From contig NZ_LN831035.1 of assembly GCF_001457655.1 (NCBI RefSeq), forward strand, positions 558,001-622,000: a DNA stretch of 64,000 nucleotides, written 5' to 3'. A program made the position numbers and the translations under genes. The notes below the pieces were generated by a model. That model did no database searches. It was not told the DNA's origin and saw only the letters and a list, made by a program, of their open reading frames with translations. Numbering within the stretch: the stretch's first letter is position 1; each line of letters starts with the position of its first letter. Below are positions 60,935 to 64,000 of this stretch, piece by piece. This stretch comes from Haemophilus influenzae. Its GTDB lineage: Bacteria > Pseudomonadota > Gammaproteobacteria > Enterobacterales > Pasteurellaceae.

Positions 60935-61606
60935 TTAAAGCGACTTTGTTTCTAAAAATACGTTCAGAATTTGAGCGGTGAATTCTTTTCTTAGATAAAA
61001 ACCCAAAGGCAAGGTATCTATAATTTCGCCATTTTTTCCTATGCCTTTTGTCACTGCGCGACTATTTGCCCCCTTAGGGCGAAGTTGCATAACTTCCCCA
61101 ATTCGAGCGGTAATTTGCTCCAATTTGCCAAGTACAATTAAATCCATCAATTCTTCCCAATCTTGTTTTAATTGACGTTCTTGCTCAGCGGTTGGCTTCC
61201 ATAAAATTGGCGCGCCAATATGGCGTTCACGTAATGGAATATGACGGCTGCCTTCAATTGGCATCCAAAGTACACAAGAAAGTTTATGACAAACGTGAGA
61301 ATTTTCCCATTTAACCCCTGAATTTTGTACCAATGGGGCAAGGCTCACAAAGGTCGTTTCAAGAGGATAACCCTCAGCATTAATCGGCAATGTTTTAAGC
61401 TCAACGCCTAAATGGGAAAAGTCCTGCTCTGCTTTACTGCCAGCTGTCGCCCCTAATGCAGTTTCAAGTAACATCCCCACCCAGCCTTTGTCTCGTTTTA
61501 AATCAATCGGAACAGGAATATGCAGTTCATCAGCTAACTCCCCAAAAGTTAAGCCTGCAATTGATTGCGCTTGGGAAAGTAATTGTTCAAGGGTTTGTGG
61601 AATCAT
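60935..61606 (-). CDS. mutH: DNA mismatch repair endonuclease MutH
   Basis: Nicks the unmethylated strand at hemimethylated GATC sites during mismatch repair. The 223-residue protein has the restriction-enzyme-like active site D62, E69 and K71 ([11 protein letters not shown]). [26 protein letters not shown] lies at the N-terminus. The start overlaps the ogt stop by four bases (ATGA), so the two repair genes form one translational unit. Confidence 0.96.
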   Translation of the reverse strand: MIPQTLEQLLSQAQSIAGLTFGELADELHIPVPIDLKRDKGWVGMLLETALGATAGSKAEQDFSHLGVELKTLPINAEGYPLETTFVSLAPLVQNSGVKWENSHVCHKLSCVLWMPIEGSRHIPLRERHIGAPILWKPTAEQERQLKQDWEELMDLIVLGKLEQITARIGEVMQLRPKGANSRAVTKGIGKNGEIIDTLPLGFYLRKEFTAQILNVFLETKSL

Positions 61607-62142
61607 TCGTGATATTTCTTAAAAAAGCGAGGCTTAGTATTTTCAGTGCCTTTATCAATATAGGGAATTTTTTCTAACTGTAATAAAAAACGTTTTGCCT
61701 CTAAGCCACCACCAAAACCAGTTAAAGTCCGATCTTTACCTAAAATACGATGACAAGGAATAATAATACTAATGGGATTACTGCCCACAGCACCGCCCAC
61801 GGCACGAACAGCTTTAGGATTATTAATACGTAACGCCAGCTCTCCATAAGTGGAAAGCTCGCCATAAGCAATTTTTCGCAAGGCTTGCCAAATGGCTTGT
61901 TGAAATACTGTGCCTTCTGGTTTTAAAGGAATGTTTGAAAAACACTCAACTTCCCCATTAAAATATCGTTCAAAAGCTAACCGCACTTTTTGAAAAACAG
62001 GCAATTCATCTTGCTTGTGCCATTTTGGATTAGGCGCATATTGCTCTTTTTCAAAATCAATATGTGTAATGCTCTCGCCGTCAGATAAAATCAAAAGCTG
62101 TCCGACGGGGGAAGGGTAATAAGTGTAATAAAGTGCGGTCAT
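61603..62142 (-). CDS. ogt: Methylated-DNA-protein-cysteine methyltransferase
   Basis: Suicide repair enzyme that takes methyl groups from O6-methylguanine or O4-methylthymine. The 179-residue protein has the active-site [10 protein letters not shown] with Cys130, preceded by the helix-turn-helix region [26 protein letters not shown] and [16 protein letters not shown]. The start ATG (62142) lies in an uptake sequence: ATGACCGCACTT codes MTAL. A frame extension upstream adds ten unrelated residues and is rejected. Confidence 0.94.
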   Translation of the reverse strand: MTALYYTYYPSPVGQLLILSDGESITHIDFEKEQYAPNPKWHKQDELPVFQKVRLAFERYFNGEVECFSNIPLKPEGTVFQQAIWQALRKIAYGELSTYGELALRINNPKAVRAVGGAVGSNPISIIIPCHRILGKDRTLTGFGGGLEAKRFLLQLEKIPYIDKGTENTKPRFFKKYHE

Positions 62143-62165
62143 TTTTCGCCTTGTTTTATAAAAGA

Positions 62166-62194
62166 AAAGCACACTTGGTGTGAAAGTGTGCTTT
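62166..62194 (-). terminator. Terminator after ompP1
   Basis: AAAGCACACTT and AAGTGTGCTTT form a perfect 11-bp stem around GGTGTGA, just past the ompP1 stop on the minus strand. Confidence 0.8.
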
Positions 62195-62217
62195 ATTATG
62201 CTAAATTTTTTAACGGA

Positions 62218-63594
62218 TTAGAAACTATAATTTAAGTTTAAGCCGTAAAGATTTGCATGTGCTTGAGAAGTATAATTTGCAGTTGTATTAAATGTCAATG
62301 CACGTTGTTCACCTATTGTTTTTACTTCTTTAAAGTGAACTTTTTTGCCTTTTAAGTAAGCATAGCCAAGATCAACAGATAAGTTCGGCGTGAATTTATA
62401 GGTTGCCCCTAAACTATACCAAGTGCGATCGGTATCTGGAATTGCAGCACTACGCTGATGACGAGATGCCGCTTGATCGTAAGCAATACCTGCACGTAAG
62501 GTCAATTTTTCATCAAGATTATAACTTGCCCCTAATGCAACACGAGAGTTATTACTGTATTGTAATTCTTTATCAAACGCTTTTTTACCATTTTCAGAGC
62601 TAGCGTATAATCTTGTTAAACGACTCCAATGGGTATATTTATAACTATAATGCACGGCAAGTTTGTCAGTTAATTGATGGAAACCAGAAAGTTCTAAGTA
62701 ATCTGGCAATGTAAGGGTTAAATCACCTTTTTTACCTTCTTTGATGACATTTGCTTCTAAACTAGTGGCAGTGCGGTCAGTAAAATCAATGTCCACTTTA
62801 GAATGATAGGCTAAACCAATTCGGTTAGCTTCATTAAATTGATACATTACACCTGCATTCCAGCCAAAGCCCCAAGCTGCTCTATCTTGTAATGACACAA
62901 CAGATTTGTCTTTAGAGGGCAAATGCTGAGGAAGGTTTTTGTATGGTTCGCCCAGTGTTGCGAGTGCTCCTGTTACTTGGCCATCCTTAACAGTATCCAC
63001 AAGAATACCAGCATTCCGTTCAACTTGGGCTTTAGCATAAACCGCATTTACCCCTAAACCTGCGCTCAAGCCTTCTGTTACTCGATAAGCACCACTTAAA
63101 TTTAAGTTGATAGCAGTCAAGTCAGTTTTTCCACCAAATACACCAGCATCATAACTATCGTCATATTCACTTTTTAGACCGAAATTGACATTCATTCCTG
63201 CGCCCAGCGCGAATTTATCATTCACTGGTGCAACGAAATAAAGATTTGGCACAAAAGCACCAGGAACAACATTACGCGCTGAAGCTGAGCCGTACTTTGT
63301 TGCTGTCATTCCACTAGTTGCTATTATTGTAGCAGAAGAAGTTACATCACCATTCATATTAATTCTAGAATCAATATAAACGCCACCTGTGGAAAACTGT
63401 GCCGTTTTAAATAAACTCATCAAAGCTGGGTTAGTTGCCACGACAGAAGCATTATCTGCAATCGCCGCTTCACCTGCATAGGCACGACCAAGCCCAGAAG
63501 TAGACACTTCCGCCAATTGAAACGCCGCCGCATTTGCACCACCTGCAGCCAACAACATTGCAGTTGCTAATAGAGATTGATTAAATTTTTTCAT
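62218..63594 (-). CDS. ompP1: Outer membrane protein P1 (FadL-family long-chain fatty acid porin)
   Basis: Abundant surface protein of H. influenzae; the FadL-type barrel imports hydrophobic compounds, and P1 is reported to bind host CEACAM1. The 458-residue precursor has signal peptide MKKFNQSLLATAMLLAAGGANA, then AAFQLAEVSTSGLGRAYAGEAAIADNASVVATNPALMSLF, the conserved FadL hatch with the NPA motif. It ends in LYGLNLNYSF with the C-terminal Phe needed for barrel insertion. I chose the ATG at 63594, which gives the signal peptide; extending to 63657 does not. Surface loops vary between strains. Confidence 0.95.
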   Translation of the reverse strand: MKKFNQSLLATAMLLAAGGANAAAFQLAEVSTSGLGRAYAGEAAIADNASVVATNPALMSLFKTAQFSTGGVYIDSRINMNGDVTSSATIIATSGMTATKYGSASARNVVPGAFVPNLYFVAPVNDKFALGAGMNVNFGLKSEYDDSYDAGVFGGKTDLTAINLNLSGAYRVTEGLSAGLGVNAVYAKAQVERNAGILVDTVKDGQVTGALATLGEPYKNLPQHLPSKDKSVVSLQDRAAWGFGWNAGVMYQFNEANRIGLAYHSKVDIDFTDRTATSLEANVIKEGKKGDLTLTLPDYLELSGFHQLTDKLAVHYSYKYTHWSRLTRLYASSENGKKAFDKELQYSNNSRVALGASYNLDEKLTLRAGIAYDQAASRHQRSAAIPDTDRTWYSLGATYKFTPNLSVDLGYAYLKGKKVHFKEVKTIGEQRALTFNTTANYTSQAHANLYGLNLNYSF

Positions 63595-63800
63595 TTGGAA
63601 CCCTTTGTTATAAATAAAAATCTGGGCAATTATAAAGCCCGAATCTATTGAGTGCAACTCTATTCCTTATTTTTATTAGAGCTACGACTAGTTAGCAGGA
63701 GCTTTTTGCATTTAATGGATTGTTTTGTTCAATTTTTGTCATTTATGGGGAACAAGAAAAATGATAAAATGCACAAAAACATTCATATAAGGAAAAGAAA

Positions 63801-64000
63801 ATGACCGTAAAATGCAAAGCAGAAGAATCCTTAACTTGTAGCTGTGTTGATGTAGGCACGATTATTGATGGCTCTGACTGTAGCGTAGAAGTACATCAAT
63901 TTTATAGCACAGAAGCTGATGCCAATGCAGCGCTTGAGCGATTAACGAAGAAAGCGCGCGATATAGAAAGCGATCCTTGCGAAATTAAAAGCGAAATCGT
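63801..64000 (+). CDS. YfcZ/YiiS-family (DUF406) protein, start only
   Basis: ATG at 63801 with AAGGAAAAG upstream. The first 66 codons read MTVKCKAEESLTCSCVDVGT, then GSDCSVEVHQFYSTEADANAALERLTKKAR, the YfcZ/YiiS pattern with conserved cysteines. The gene runs off the window end. In E. coli yfcZ lies beside fadL, and here it is divergent from the FadL-type ompP1, which supports the call. Function is unknown. Confidence 0.85.
   Translation, partial: MTVKCKAEESLTCSCVDVGTIIDGSDCSVEVHQFYSTEADANAALERLTKKARDIESDPCEIKSEI

Overview
The window looks like a chromosomal segment of Haemophilus influenzae, or a very close relative. It is AT-rich and densely sprinkled with the 9-base DNA uptake signal AAGTGCGGT and its complement ACCGCACTT. 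It carries the comABCDEF competence operon, outer-membrane protein P1, a vapXD toxin-antitoxin pair and a GCAA-repeat autotransporter. Gene order runs opposite to the usual numbering of the Rd reference genome. Nearly all of it is core genome; the accessory content is one insertion between tmk and holB plus a few scars.

Layout. 1-6791: 5' part of lon (minus) with a heat-shock-type promoter, a DUF535 protein, mazG, pyrR, a short SurA, mltG and tmk. 6741-9973: an accessory insertion that splits the conserved mltG-tmk-holB-ycfH order. It consists of about 280-bp tandem units, built from the tails of tmk and the autotransporter plus a 70-bp hairpin, followed by a lav-like autotransporter whose reading frame is switched OFF by its GCAA tract as read. 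10111-19250: holB with its own promoter, ycfH, a DUF1523 protein, a CNNM/CorB protein, vapXD, a lipoprotein and fruBKA. 19251-19770: tRNA-Leu(GAG) with an integrase scrap behind it. 19795-26959: secG, topB, recR, ybaB, rlmJ and ponA. 26945-31335: the comA-F operon with a CRP-S/Sxy site that overlaps the ponA start; comB carries a frameshift. 31411-44989: nfuA, nudC, yjaG-like, hup, glmS, dsbB, nhaB, fadR, pssA, a YfiF-like methyltransferase, trmN6, srmB and trhP.

45083-49344: a TPP-riboswitch operon thiM-thiD-thiE-MFS transporter, next to a broken opacity-type porin whose terminator uses the Actinobacillus-type uptake sequence instead of the Haemophilus one. 49504-64000: rne with its conserved leader hairpin, rluC, hfq, a short tyrR, mepM, znuCB, accA, a 34-codon small ORF overlapping tilS, mutH, ogt, ompP1 and the start of a YfcZ/YiiS-family gene.

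Functional groups are competence and type IV pilus machinery (comA-F), thiamin salvage, fructose uptake (fruBKA), cell-wall synthesis (mltG, ponA, mepM, glmS), RNA metabolism (rne, hfq, srmB, rluC, rlmJ, trmN6, tilS, trhP), DNA repair (recR, mutH, ogt, topB) and zinc uptake (znuCB). I found no CRISPR array, no rRNA, no complete insertion sequence and no clearly new multi-gene system. The most unusual structure is the tandem gene-tail/hairpin array beside the phase-variable autotransporter.
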